Notes under the pieces: generated by a model
The model's input: only the letters and a program-made list of their open reading frames with translations
Databases searched by the model: none
What the model was told of the DNA's origin: nothing
Position numbers and translations under genes: made by a program
Shown here: positions 1 through 10,101 of the stretch, in pieces
Layout: each line of letters begins with the position of its first letter
How positions within the stretch are numbered: the stretch's first letter is position 1
DNA from: Welwitschia mirabilis
Lineage: Eukaryota; Gnetophyta; Gnetopsida; Welwitschiales
Direction of reading: 5' to 3'
Assembly: GCA_051453625.1 (NCBI GenBank)
Contig: JBOZIK010000001.1
Span: 12,571,634-12,608,156, forward strand
DNA length: 36,523 bases

Positions 1-58
1 AGTTGGTAAAAGAATCTGGCTCTAAAGGCCACATGTTGGACTCATCATGATGAATATT

Positions 59-266
59 CCACTAGGCACTACACGATGATCTTCACTAAATGCTATAAGA
101 CAACCTCTACCAAATGCTAAATGATGAAAAGTTCTACCTAATGCTAGAGGACATAATCTTATCTACCTAACTATACAAGATAATCTCCACCAAATGCTAC
201 AAAACAAAGTCTTCTACCGAAATCTAAATGATGATGATTCCACCTAACGCTACAATCCAAGAGCTT
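59..266 (+). repeat. Degenerate ~26-bp minisatellite in LTR U3-like DNA
   Basis: About eight diverged copies of a unit like ctaccaaatgcta plus ~13 bases follow one another at roughly 59, 84, 107, 134, 163, 187, 213 and 240, a spacing of 23-29 bp. They end about 40 bp upstream of the TATA-like box at 295. Tandem repeats upstream of the TATA box are common in LTR U3 regions and can act as enhancers; that role is only inferred here. Confidence 0.6.
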
Positions 267-294
267 GTAACCATCTCTTACCCCCATCTCTCCT

Positions 295-303
295 TATAAA
301 AAG
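295..303 (+). promoter_or_regulatory. TATA-like box of a degenerate LTR
   Basis: The sequence tataaaaag follows a C-rich stretch and is followed by ctttgaacccttcattgta, a usual context for the TATA box of plant gypsy LTRs. It is a position-based inference; transcription is not shown. Confidence 0.4.
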
Positions 304-1111
304 GCTTTGAACCCTTCATTGTATTCATCTTTTGATTGGCTTATTATGGGGAAAACTTAAAGGCTAGGATGTTATGGTGCTCTAACACTCTCTCTTGGGG
401 GTGGAATAGTCCATGGATAGTTGAGAAGTACTTGTTCTTCTTCTTCTTCATTAATGTAATATATATTTCTTTCAAGTTTAATACAAGAATTAGTTTGAAT
501 CCTTTTATTGTTAATGCACAACTTCACTTGATATTAATAATGTTTAGATATAACTAGTCCTTAAAATAGGTTCATTCTTTTATTGTTAATGATCAGAGAT
601 GGTATTAGAAATATTTAGATAATCTTATTTAATTATCAAGTTCTTTCAAATCATGTGATTTATTTAATGTTACTTTTGTAATTTATAGTTCCTATTGTTT
701 GATAGATCTTATGCACTTATGTTCATACTTTTTGTGCTTATAAAGGGCTGTTAAGTATCGAGAGGACTCGATAACTCACCAAAACTTATGTAATGGATGA
801 GATTATGCCTCCACACCAAGCCTTAATAACTTGATGATTATAAGTGTGTTTCAAGATACAAGAATCTTTGGAGAAAAGGAGAAGAGTTGGATGAATGACC
901 AAATCTCTAAAGCATGTCCATTCCCCTGTATTACTAACTGAAGATCGCTTTTTTCCCCTTAAAATCTAATTTCTTTTTTATTTGGGTTTTCATTATAAGT
1001 TAGAATAATTGTATATCTTTTTATTAATTTACCTCCTATATCCCTGAGGAAGAATGATAACTAAGTCTCTAACTTAGTTTTAAATTTGGACATTGTACTA
1101 TAATTAACATT

Positions 1112-2160
1112 TCTCTAAAATTATTATTAGTGATTAAAGAACTCATTTTATCAACTGTATTTTTTAAAAACTACTTTTATCCAACTAGAATTGAACACAG
1201 AATTGCATGTGCTTATCATTCACAATATAATGGTTCAGATAAAATTGCAAATAGAAAAATTAAGAAGATGCTTCAAAAACTAGTCTCTTTCAATAAGAAA
1301 ACTTGAGCTTCTAAACTTAACAATTTTCTTTGGTATTACTGTACTACTTGATGAAATTCTCTTGGAATTTCACCTTATGAAATTATGTATGGAAAATTTT
1401 GTGTCTTTTGATTTAATGTTTATTAAAGTTCTTATCATTCTAGTCATCAACTTAATCTTGTGAACTTAGATGAAATCTTAGAACTAGATTAGCTCAACTT
1501 GATTATTTAGATGAAAAAGATACTCATGATATACATTGTCAACTTATTCATAAAGCCCAAGCTAAGTTTAAATATAATAAAAAGTTAAGTCATAAAAAGT
1601 TTGAACGAGGCCAATTAGTCCTTTGATACAATACCCAAATACATCTTTTACACAACAAGTTAACCTTAAGATGGTTAGATCCTTACTGTACTATTTGGTA
1701 AAATTCATTTGACATTTCACCTTATAAACTTGTGTATAGAAACGTTTATGTCTTACTAGTTGATGTCTATTATAATTCTTATCATTCTATTCATCAACTT
1801 TATCTTATTAACTTAGATGAAAATCTTAGAACTAGATTAGCCTAACTTGATTACTTAAATGAAAAATGTTCTGTGCTATATATCTTTAACTTATTTATGA
1901 AGCTGAAGCCAAGTTCAAATATGATGGAAAGTTAACTTATAAAGTTTGCATCAGGTTAACTAGTCCTTTTATATAATCCTTAAGTACATTTTTTACACAA
2001 CAAATTAACCTCTAAATGATTAAGTCCTTATATTTTAGAGAAAGTACATTCTAATGGCTCGATTGAGGTTTTTGATTTGAACACTAGGAAAATTCAAAAA
2101 ATTAATGAGTGAAGGTTAAAACTCTATGAAACACTTACCAGGAAAACCTTGAACATGATA
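1112..2160 (+). pseudogene. Ty3/gypsy integrase fragment (unit A)
   Basis: Integrase would insert the element's cDNA into the genome. Translation in shifting frames gives the core and C-terminal region of an Athila/Tat-type enzyme. The second catalytic Asp motif reads ISD (Asp codon at 1132-1134) followed by THFIN. An AYHSQYNG block corresponds to the usual AYHPQTNG. The catalytic Glu is replaced by Lys (aaa at 1241-1243). Further on, SPYEIMYGK and, near 2090, an IQKINE-type C-terminal box match the family. The zinc-binding domain and first Asp are absent because the fragment joins directly to LTR-like DNA at about 1112. Two adjacent stops near 1350 replace the Trp-Arg of a TTWR block. An internal 347-bp duplication adds a second copy of the C-terminal portion. 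Clearly non-functional; family assignment is firm, lineage less so. Confidence 0.85.
1338..2037 (+). repeat. Tandem 347-bp duplication inside the integrase pseudogene
   Basis: The segment starting actgtactacttg at 1338 is repeated starting actgtactatttg at 1685. Both copies run through the ACT-rich Trp-Arg block, the fcaccttat(g/a)aa box, the catcaactt(a/t)atctt box, the DYL-EK block and the ttaacctt/ttaacctct box (about 1661 and 2011). The period is about 347 bp. The copies are substantially diverged, so the duplication is old. It is not seen in the related integrase at 9590-9930. Confidence 0.8.
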
Positions 2161-3720
2161 TAAGTACTTTTCTTGGAAGCTCCTCTCAATGAGAAGGACT
2201 CCCCTCTTATCATTTTTTGAATTCTTTCTTAGTCAATTCCTTTGGTGAACATCAAGGTATTACATGATCATCTTTAACTTGACTTATGTATTACTTTATG
2301 AAGTTATCATGACTAGTAATATTTCAATTGGGCATTTCAAAGTGATAATATTAGATTCACCTAATTTTTAGACATTCATATGTCTATGAACTTTATTTTA
2401 AAGAAATATTCCTTGGTTCTTTTTGTTCTCTCTTAATGGTGTAAGGCTTTAGTTGTTTGGGTGTGTTCTTCCCTGTTTCTCATCTCTTTACTTTACCTTT
2501 ATTCTTAAGAGTACTTGGTCATCTGGGATTTATATTTAAAAGGAAAAAATAAAGAATAAAGAAAGATCATGATCTTTTGTTTTAAATCATGGTTACCATA
2601 ATGTCCTATCACACCAAGGTAATTTTCTTAACAAGGACATTTAACAGTGTTGGCAATTGTGGGAACTCCACTAGGGGGTTAGTTTGTCATGATTCATAGG
2701 TTCTTACTCCTCTGATAATGGTTGCACTTCCCTCATTATAGAAAAATAATTATCACTTAGATGCTATGGGATCAGTGGTGTTTCTGGTGTCATCAAAAGC
2801 ATTGTTTGTTTCCTATACTCATTGAGCATATAGTATTCTCACATGATCATTTTACTTTTTCAGATTTTAGTGTCATTTTGGGTGTAAAAAGGTGGGTCCA
2901 TTTCTAAGTAGCTTTTGATCTTATTATTTATTAATTGAAAACATTAGTTATACTTGACATTGTCATAATTACTATATATTTTAATGGTACTTTATGGAGT
3001 TTTTACATTACATAATGCATTATTAATCAAGTGACTTTATGATTTCTGCCAAGGAAGTTTATTAGGTTAGAATTTAGAATAGGTACATTATCTTATTCAT
3101 GTTCCTAGTTGTTAATTTTTATTTTATTTTCCTTAGGTGTTTAACTTGGTATTTCAAAGTCATTTTTGTACTTTTTCATTATCGCACTTAAAACTTGATC
3201 ATTTATTAGTTTTCTTATCGTTTTCTTTTTACTCATAGTATTTATCCATAGGAATCGATCTTATTTTTAGCATTTAGACAGATGATATTATTTAATGATA
3301 ATTTTTCCTATATGTTCTTTTAGCATTTTTTGAGTTTCAGCACATTTATTTGCTACTCCTAAATTATTTTGAGTTCAAGCATATTTGAGGATATTCATTA
3401 CCATTACTTCTTTTTATTTAGTGCTCTATGATTGCCTTATCTTGACACTCTTTTTCTACCTCACATTATCCTCACTTTCCATGCTTCATGATGATTTGTA
3501 ACTTTTCCCCATCTTTTAGACTTCATCATGATTTTCTAAAGTCTTTTATTGCTATGATCGAGTAATTTCTGATCTTTCTTAAAGGCCTATCATCTATTTT
3601 ATTGTCTGGATGACAAGTGAATGACACATTTATCTTTTTTTATTATTATTATGTTAACACAATATGGAAAATATTGATTAATATGGTGAGGGGTAGAACA
3701 TATTTTTGAGATATTATTAA
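2161..3720 (+). mobile_element. Non-coding spacer of gypsy unit A (after pol)
   Basis: No coding frame is supported. The stretch aligns with 4720-6700 and 10195-12130 in the same order: a block near 2315 (gggcatttcaaagtgataa), the landmark ctccactagggggttagtt near 2667, a ggttgcactt box near 2724, and an atgatcattttactttt box near 2844. It lies between integrase and the position where units B and C carry the accessory ORF. A stretch of the B/C spacer, including part of the ccagatga motif region, appears missing near 3620-3650. Confidence 0.75.
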
Positions 3721-4719
3721 GTGAAAATTTAATTATAGGATTATTTTGAGCCTTTATGATACATATATGTGATGTGATGGTCCGGTTATGATTTCATATT
3801 ATTTGTGTGATATGCATTATGGACATTGTTTAGTAGGCTCTAATAGAGTAGTTATAGGACTTTCTTATAAATGTGATCTAAAAGATTCAGAAGATCATGA
3901 ATAAATGGAGTAATGTTATAATTATTTTTGATATATTTACCTTTTATAGATTGTACTTAAAACTCATTAATTAATCTATGCATATCTTCTTAACTTACCA
4001 CTATTTTTTATACATGCATATCATTTATCTGAGTTATTATGATTATATTTTATGATGACGTTCTAATATGATATTCAAATCCTATCTTTTTGATGTACTA
4101 GATGTTTAAGTTACAAGCTAACACAGTTTTATAAGTGCTCTGATTTCTATTTTCTAATGATCATCTTTCAAAGGAAATTGTTTTTGCAGTCCGATTTTTG
4201 AACCTTGTCATCTTAATAATCATGTAGATGATACACAGGATAATAGTATAACTTTATACTCTATCAATGTAATATGTTTAATTTAATATATTTTAACATT
4301 TTATCCTATGTGATGAGATTTTTGAGCTTGATTTACCTTTCCTTAGTTAATATTTATCTTAGTCAATTTGGCTGGAAATTGTAGTAGTTCACCTATTTTG
4401 TTAAGAACTGATAAGACTAAGTAGATGGTTACTTGCGATGCTAAATTATATGTGTTTGGTAAACTATTTTGAGTACTTTTGCAAGACATTTAAATAAGTT
4501 TATACAAAATTTCAATAATAATGAAGAGCTAATGTAATAATCACAGAAATGTATAATCTTTAATAGATTTAAAGGTATTTTGGGTAAGTTCTAATACTCA
4601 ACATTCTAAGGAGAAGTCTAACAATCGAAGACGCTAATTTGACTTAATAGAAGAGCTAAAAAGTTTGACATCTCCATCATCATCCAGATGATAGTACTGA
4701 ATGACATCATAAGAAAGCT
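3721..4719 (+). mobile_element. Tail of gypsy unit A, accessory ORF absent
   Basis: In units B and C the spacer is followed by an accessory ORF of more than 1 kb. Here, from about 3720 to 3950, nothing resembling that ORF is seen, and post-ORF sequence starts soon after (ttgtacttaaaactcat at about 3950, as in unit C at 13566). From about 4140 to 4700 the tail aligns with 13780-14340: a tttttgaacctt box near 4195, gataagactaagtagatgg near 4408 and gaagagcta near 4524. The end at about 4715-4720 runs straight into another spacer copy. The ORF was deleted or never present; deletion is the simpler reading. Confidence 0.6.
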
Positions 4720-6740
4720 GACTAGTATTCATACTTGGGCATTTTACAGTAATAAGATTGGATTCACTTAATCTTAAGACATTTCCATGTTTATGAACTT
4801 CACCTTGAAGGAATATGCTTAATTCTTGTACTTTTTTTTTTTTCTAATGATGTGAGGTCTTTGATTCTTTAGAAATGTTCTTTTCTATCTTTCATCTCAC
4901 TTATTCACCTTTGTCTTTTTGAGTGTGTGATCATGTGGGAATTTTTTTAAAAAAACAAATGAGGAAAAAAAAGGAAACAATGACTATGTTCTATTAAATT
5001 TTGTGCTTAAAGAAAAAATACATGGTCATCATGATGTTCTACCATACTAGGGTAAATTTTTCCAAGTAGAATGTTTTGTAGTATTGGTATCTTTGAGAAC
5101 TCTACTAGGGGGTTAGTTGGTCATGCTTCATGAGTTCTTACTTCTTAATTGTGGTTGCACTTCCATTATTATGGAAAAAGTTGTAATAGACTTTGAGACC
5201 ATGAGATTAGTGGTGTTCTTAGTATCATCATAGTCATTGCTTGTTTTCTAGACTCTTAGTATTTTCATATGGTTATTTCACTTTTGAGGAATCAGTGTGT
5301 TTATAAGATGTGAGTAGGTAAGTTCATTTTTGAGTAGTTTTTGATCTTGTAATTTATTATTCTAAGTACTTAAGTTTTGGTATTATCAGAATCACTACCT
5401 TTTTGAGTAGAATTTTATAGATTTTATATATTTTATTTTGCATTTTTACTCAGGTAGCTTTATGATGTCTTCCTTAGGGGTTTACTAGGTTAGAATTTAG
5501 GATAGATAAGCAATCTTCTCCTTATTCTTTATGTCCATTTTCATTTTACTTTTCTTTGTTTTTTTTTAGTTTGTTATTTCAATTTCTGCATTTTCTCATT
5601 CTTACATAGGACCTTATCATTTTATAGTTTTCTTGTTATTTATTCATAAATATCATTTTCAGTTAGCATTTGAATTCATTAGAATATCTTTTCTTTTCAT
5701 AACTTTTATGATATTTCTTGTACCTTTTGGAATTTTGTGCCTTATCTTGTTTTACTTTTTAGTTTGGATACATTTATTTAGGTTTTATTCTCAAATTTAG
5801 CCTAGTTAATTCATTTTCTTTAGCCATAGTTTTTCTTTGTTTTATGTTTTTACACTTCATCTTGATTTTCATGATTTTATTTCTAATTTTCTATTTTACT
5901 AAGCTTTTTAATCAAATATAATACTTTTATGATCATATCTAAGCCTAAATTTCTTAGCTAACATCTTTATTCATGCAAAAAATTTTCATATACCATCATT
6001 CACCTAGTTGTCCAGATAATACTAGGCAAATGATGGTATGATTTTTTTTGAGAGTTATCCTAGGGCTATCATCAGATGATAGTGTCATAAAATCATAGCT
6101 CAAATGTTTTTTCCTCATTTTTTTTATTTTCTCATCATTTCTACCCATTTTTTTAAGAGATAATGATTCCTCTAGATCTTGATAGCATCTTGGATCTTGT
6201 CCTGCTTAATTTCGGGTCTAGATTTCAGAGTTTTCATCAAATTTATTAAAATGAGGTATGCATGTTTTTTTCTTCCATTAGTTTTTTAATTTTTTTCTTC
6301 CATTTTTTAATCCTTTAACATGTAGTTTTCATGTATGTGTATTATTTTTTTATGCTCTTTGATTTTGAACTTATAGATTTGATTTTTACTTTATATTTTT
6401 AAAGTTATGATTAGTTGTGCACTTTATGAGTAAATTTTAACTCTTTATCTTTTACACTTAATTTCTTGCAAACTTTAAGTCAAAATGTAGTGGTTATTTA
6501 GGAAAAATTGATTAGCTTAATGTGCTCTATGATTTTACTTTATTAGTTTTTTCATTTGAGTATTTCGAATGTTTATTATATGTGAAGCCCACTTAAAAAA
6601 CTGCTTTCTTATTTTTTGCATGTTTTGCATTTTTCTTTTGACAATGAGATAATATGAAACATATTGATACTTTTAAAGGATGGGTAAGACATATTTAACA
6701 TATCTATCTAATCTCGCATGACATTTTTTGTGTGTTTTTA
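4720..6740 (+). mobile_element. Non-coding spacer of gypsy unit B
   Basis: Direct repeat of the unit A and C spacers, starting at gactagtattcatacttggg (about 4719). Landmarks are ctactagggggttagttgg at about 5103 and the paired ccagat/cagatgatag boxes at 6011 and 6072. No frame of any length is supported. No integrase precedes it: the tail of unit A is the immediate neighbour. Confidence 0.75.
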
Positions 6741-6747
6741 TTTGAGT

Positions 6748-8015
6748 ATGCCTCAAATGCTAAGATCTAGACAGGCTAAGATTGAGGCCAGCTGTAGAGT
6801 AGGAGGTAGACCCTTTAGTACCACTAAAGCTCAAGCATGCAGAGTTATTACATCATTTACCTCAACATAGATGTTCTTTAATCATTCAGATATCTAGTAT
6901 CTAGGTTAAGCATTACTTTAGATATTTCATAATCCAGATAGAGCCTGAGGTTGATGAGAGGCTTACAAATCTCTAGCTCTAATGAATTACAGATGTACAT
7001 GAGTCATATTATGTGTTAGAGATGAGAGAGTTCTATGACACCATGTATATAGAACATTGTGTAAATTCTTATGGTCACCTGCTCGACATAATTGTAGCAT
7101 ATATTTGGGATCACGAGATTACTATACTCCCACCCCATATCGTAGTAGTTACAGATCTTGGTAGGCTTAGGAGTATTCACATTTATTTCACTAGAGGGAC
7201 CAAGGAGTACTATGTATATGGAATTTCATTAGATATTCTGGCACACTTAATGACAAATAGCTAGGGAGTCCTTATCATATAGTTAATCCTTGTATATAAA
7301 GTACTTCACAAAGGGCCAATTCATGATATTAGTGCATCATTCCATGACAATCATGTGATGGTCATACATCTATAGATAATGAAAGCTTTCAAGTAGGGAG
7401 AGCAGATGGACTTACCTACCTTCTTGTAGAGAAGACTTAGATTGGTGATAGAGGTAAAATAGTTATAGATTCTAGGTTATCCATGCCTTCTCTCAGCTTT
7501 ATTCAGATGATTTAGAATACTAGAGCCCATGGGTGAGTAGTTCTTGCATATAGACTTTCGCTTGCTATTTGTAGGATATGGATATACATATACTAGGAGA
7601 AAAAGAACAAACTCAGGTACAAAGACCTGTGGTTAATATTACACTTAAGAAGATACAGGTCCTCCTCACAGAGACCACCAAGAATATCAGAGGTTTCATG
7701 AACTGTGGTATTCATACATTAGACCAAACGATGGAGGATCTTGATCAAAGGACTCAGACATTGGAGTAGAGGATCTTAATAGTTGAGAAGATATCTCAAC
7801 ACTTTAAGGAACAGCTTGTTGACATGCACAAGTGCATTATCTTCATTTAATAGAGTATTACTATAAACATTCTTGAGGCTATACATATTTAGGAAGATGA
7901 GATGTTTTATTTTATTTTCACATCATTGGATCTTTGTTTCTCTGTTAATCCTGAGCATCTTTTTTTTTATCCCCTTATACTTGAGCTAGTTGCCCAGATA
8001 GAGTTCATCATATGA
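6748..8015 (+). pseudogene. Gypsy accessory ORF, copy 1 (unit B), degenerate
   Basis: This ORF sits after pol in a position where Athila/Tat-branch elements often carry an extra, non-gag/pol ORF of uncertain function. The likely start is the ATG at 6748 (MPQMLRSRQAK). Frames shift afterward. The best-kept block is 7013-7264, an 83-codon open frame containing MREFYDTMYI, IWDHEI and ILPPHIV. A later block at 7578-7769 (MDIHILGEKEQ ... ETTKNIRG ... LDQRTQTLE) is rich in charged and Leu residues and may be coiled-coil. The frame ends near 8013-8015. The 7013-7264 block aligns without gaps to copy 2 with about 37 of 82 identical residues by hand count. Function is unknown. It resembles the 'putative plant transposon protein' type of ORF found in such elements, but I could not search for it. 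Confidence 0.6.
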
Positions 8016-8566
8016 AGATAAGAAGAGTGATTTTATCATACTTTATATCTCCCCTTTTATATATCTTTGTACTAAAACTCACTGTTATATATATACATAT
8101 CATTTTCGAGTTTAACATGGTATATTTCTTTTTATTTGATTTTCACAATTATCTTTCTTTTCATATATTACGATGAGGACTAATTTTATTTGAGTGATCT
8201 TTTTATCTATTATTGTATATTTCAGTGGAGGGCTTTTTATTATAAATTCATTAACTGCTTTTTTTTGAAAAAAATTCTACCATAGGTTTCTATCTTCTAA
8301 GACCATTTTTTAAGCTTGTCGTCCTCTCATGATCTAACCAGTTACTTACTAAGGTAAAATATTTAGTTTTATAATTTTTCATAATTTATTTTATATCTTT
8401 AAGGTTCTTAAAAAATTTATTGAGATGATTTCTTTAGTGCTTTAGCTATTTTTATTGTTAGATAAGTTAGATTTCAATCATGGTTTACTACCTAGTTTTA
8501 TGAGGGACTAATAAGGCTAAGTGAAAGGTTATGTTGCACTACCAAGTTACATATATTTTATAGGAT
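8016..8566 (+). mobile_element. Post-ORF tail of gypsy unit B, cut by an assembly gap
   Basis: Non-coding. It aligns with 13516-14090 of unit C and 3950-4470 of unit A: cttttatatatctttgtact near 8054, atttcagtggaggg near 8219, ctaccataggtttctatctt near 8277, and ctaataaggctaagtg near 8508. The alignment stops at the N run at 8567, about 330 bp before the point where the unit A tail would end. Confidence 0.65.
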
Positions 8567-8666
8567 NNNNNNNNNNNNNNNNNNNNNNNNNNNNNNNNNN
8601 NNNNNNNNNNNNNNNNNNNNNNNNNNNNNNNNNNNNNNNNNNNNNNNNNNNNNNNNNNNNNNNNNN
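8567..8666. other. Assembly gap (100 N)
   Basis: Exactly 100 N, the conventional placeholder for a gap of unknown size. The left side is the unit B tail and the right side is pol just upstream of integrase, so an LTR and most of gag-pol could be missing here. Confidence 0.95.
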
Positions 8667-10101
8667 TTACCAATCATTTTTTTCAACTTCCTTTTTCTCC
8701 AAATGATATTATTATTAATGGTTCTTTTCCTAATGAGAATCTTTTCACTATCTCTTTTTCCCATCCTCCTCTATAGAGTGTTAACATTGTAAACTATCTT
8801 GTAACCATGAAAAGACTACAACATTGGACCTATAATCAATGCAAATCTTTTCTTCATAGGATAGTTGACTATGAGTAGATTAAGGAATATTTAGACCATA
8901 GATGCAAAGACCAAATTATGAGAAAATGTATGCTCGATTGGCAGATATCTAAGATCCTTCATCTTTGTCATAGTGGTATTTGTAGAGGATATTTTAGTGG
9001 ATACAAAATTACAATGAAAATCCTTCATTCTGGTTTTCATTGGACTTCTCGTTTTTATGATTCATTTAAGTTTATTAGAAGATGTAATCCGTGTCAGCAT
9101 TATGGTAGTATTATTTATTCACAGGAAATGTCCCTTAGACATATTCTTGAGTGTGAGTCTTTTAAGTATTAGGGTATTGATTTAATAGGTCCTATTCATC
9201 CACATTTGTTTGATAAAAGTTATATTTTAGTGGCTATAGATTTTGCGATTAAATGGGTTAAAGCCATACCTTCTTTTTTGAATAATACCTAAACTATCTA
9301 TCATTTTTTTTTTATAACTCATATCTTTCAGAGATTTTATTTTCCTAGAGTTATCATTAGTTATTAGAATATTCATTTCATTAATGTACTTTTTAAGAAA
9401 CTTCTTCTGTCCATTAGTAGAGAACATAGAGTAGCTTCTACTTATCATCGTCAGACTAATAGGTAGGTTGAAAATGCTATCAGAGAAATAAAGAAAATGC
9501 TCTTAAAACTTATTTTTATTAATAAAAACTCTTAGACTTCTAAACTTAATGATGTACTTTAGGCTTATCATACTACTTGATGTACTTCTCTTGGTTTTTT
9601 ACTTTATGAATGTGTATTATGTAAATTTGGTATATTACCTATTGATATGTATTATAACTCTTATCGCGCATCTCATTAACTTAATCTTATGGATTTTCAT
9701 AAAAACTTTAAATATAGATTAGTCCAATTAGATCATCTTAATGAAAAAAGAACTCATGTCATACATTCTCAATTAATTCATAAATCCTAATCAAAATTCA
9801 AACATGATAAAAAGAAATTTTATAAAAAGTTTAAACCTAGTCAAGTTATGTTATTATATAATACCAAAGGTTATCTTTTGAATAACAAGTTGATCTCTAA
9901 ATGGTTATGTCCTTACCTTATAGAGAAAGTGCATCCTAATGGCTCAGTTGAGGTTTTAGACTTAGAGACTGGAGAGATTCAAAAGGTTAATAGATAACAG
10001 TTGAAATTATATGAAGGATATTTAGATGAAACCATGAACATTATAGAAGCACTTGTTTTAGAGGTTCCCCTCAATGAGTACTTCCTCCCTATTATTATCT
10101 G
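8667..10101 (+). pseudogene. Ty3/gypsy integrase (unit C), nearly full length but broken
   Basis: This is the pol C-terminal part: an RNase H-integrase linker (NIVNYLVT near 8790), an HHCC zinc domain, a DDE core and the C-terminal domain. The zinc domain has the first His (8969-8971) and both Cys of CNPC (9083-9094), but the second His is Tyr (8990-8992). In the core, the first Asp is kept (GIDLIGP, codon 9179-9181), the second Asp is Tyr (9362-9364), and the Glu is kept (VENA, codon 9470-9472). Then follow YILVAIDF, a TSLGF block near 9585 and a C-terminal box reading IQKVNR near 9977. In-frame stops fall at family Trp or Gln positions (9170-9172, 9464-9466, the tag before acttc near 9535, and the tag near 9560). 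The frame holds over long runs, so it is the best-preserved integrase here. Inactive as it stands. Confidence 0.9.

Larger units (their letters stand above)
1..1110 (+). mobile_element. Degenerate Ty3/gypsy LTR-derived region (unit A, 5' side)
   Basis: No coding frame is supported here. The stretch has the layout of a retrotransposon LTR: a repeat-rich upstream part (59-266), a TATA-like box (tataaaaag at 295-303), and a downstream part from about 773 to 1110. The downstream part is clearly similar to 20812-21055 plus 24443-24525, sharing the run gattatgcctccaca near 800 and gaagaatgat near 1050. The phrase tccctgaggaagaatgata at about 1040 resembles the 'ccctgtgga' boxes near the 3' ends of many plant gypsy LTRs (family knowledge, not proof). 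Integrase sequence starts abruptly at about 1112, so the 5' half of the element is missing. The upstream LTR boundary is outside the window or unrecognisable. Confidence 0.55.

Noticed and set aside
336-557. 73-codon frame in the first LTR region
   Set aside because: Lies in R/U5-like LTR sequence downstream of the TATA box, with no protein features beyond AT-rich hydrophobic residues.
602-613. tggtattagaaa as a possible iMet primer-binding site
   Set aside because: Only the first ten bases fit, no LTR end is visible before it, and LTR-like sequence continues after it to about 1110.
8521-8764. Frames across the 100-N gap on both strands
   Set aside because: Most of the codons are N; no supported product.
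9227-9448. 73-codon minus-strand frame
   Set aside because: Shadow of the plus-strand integrase core.
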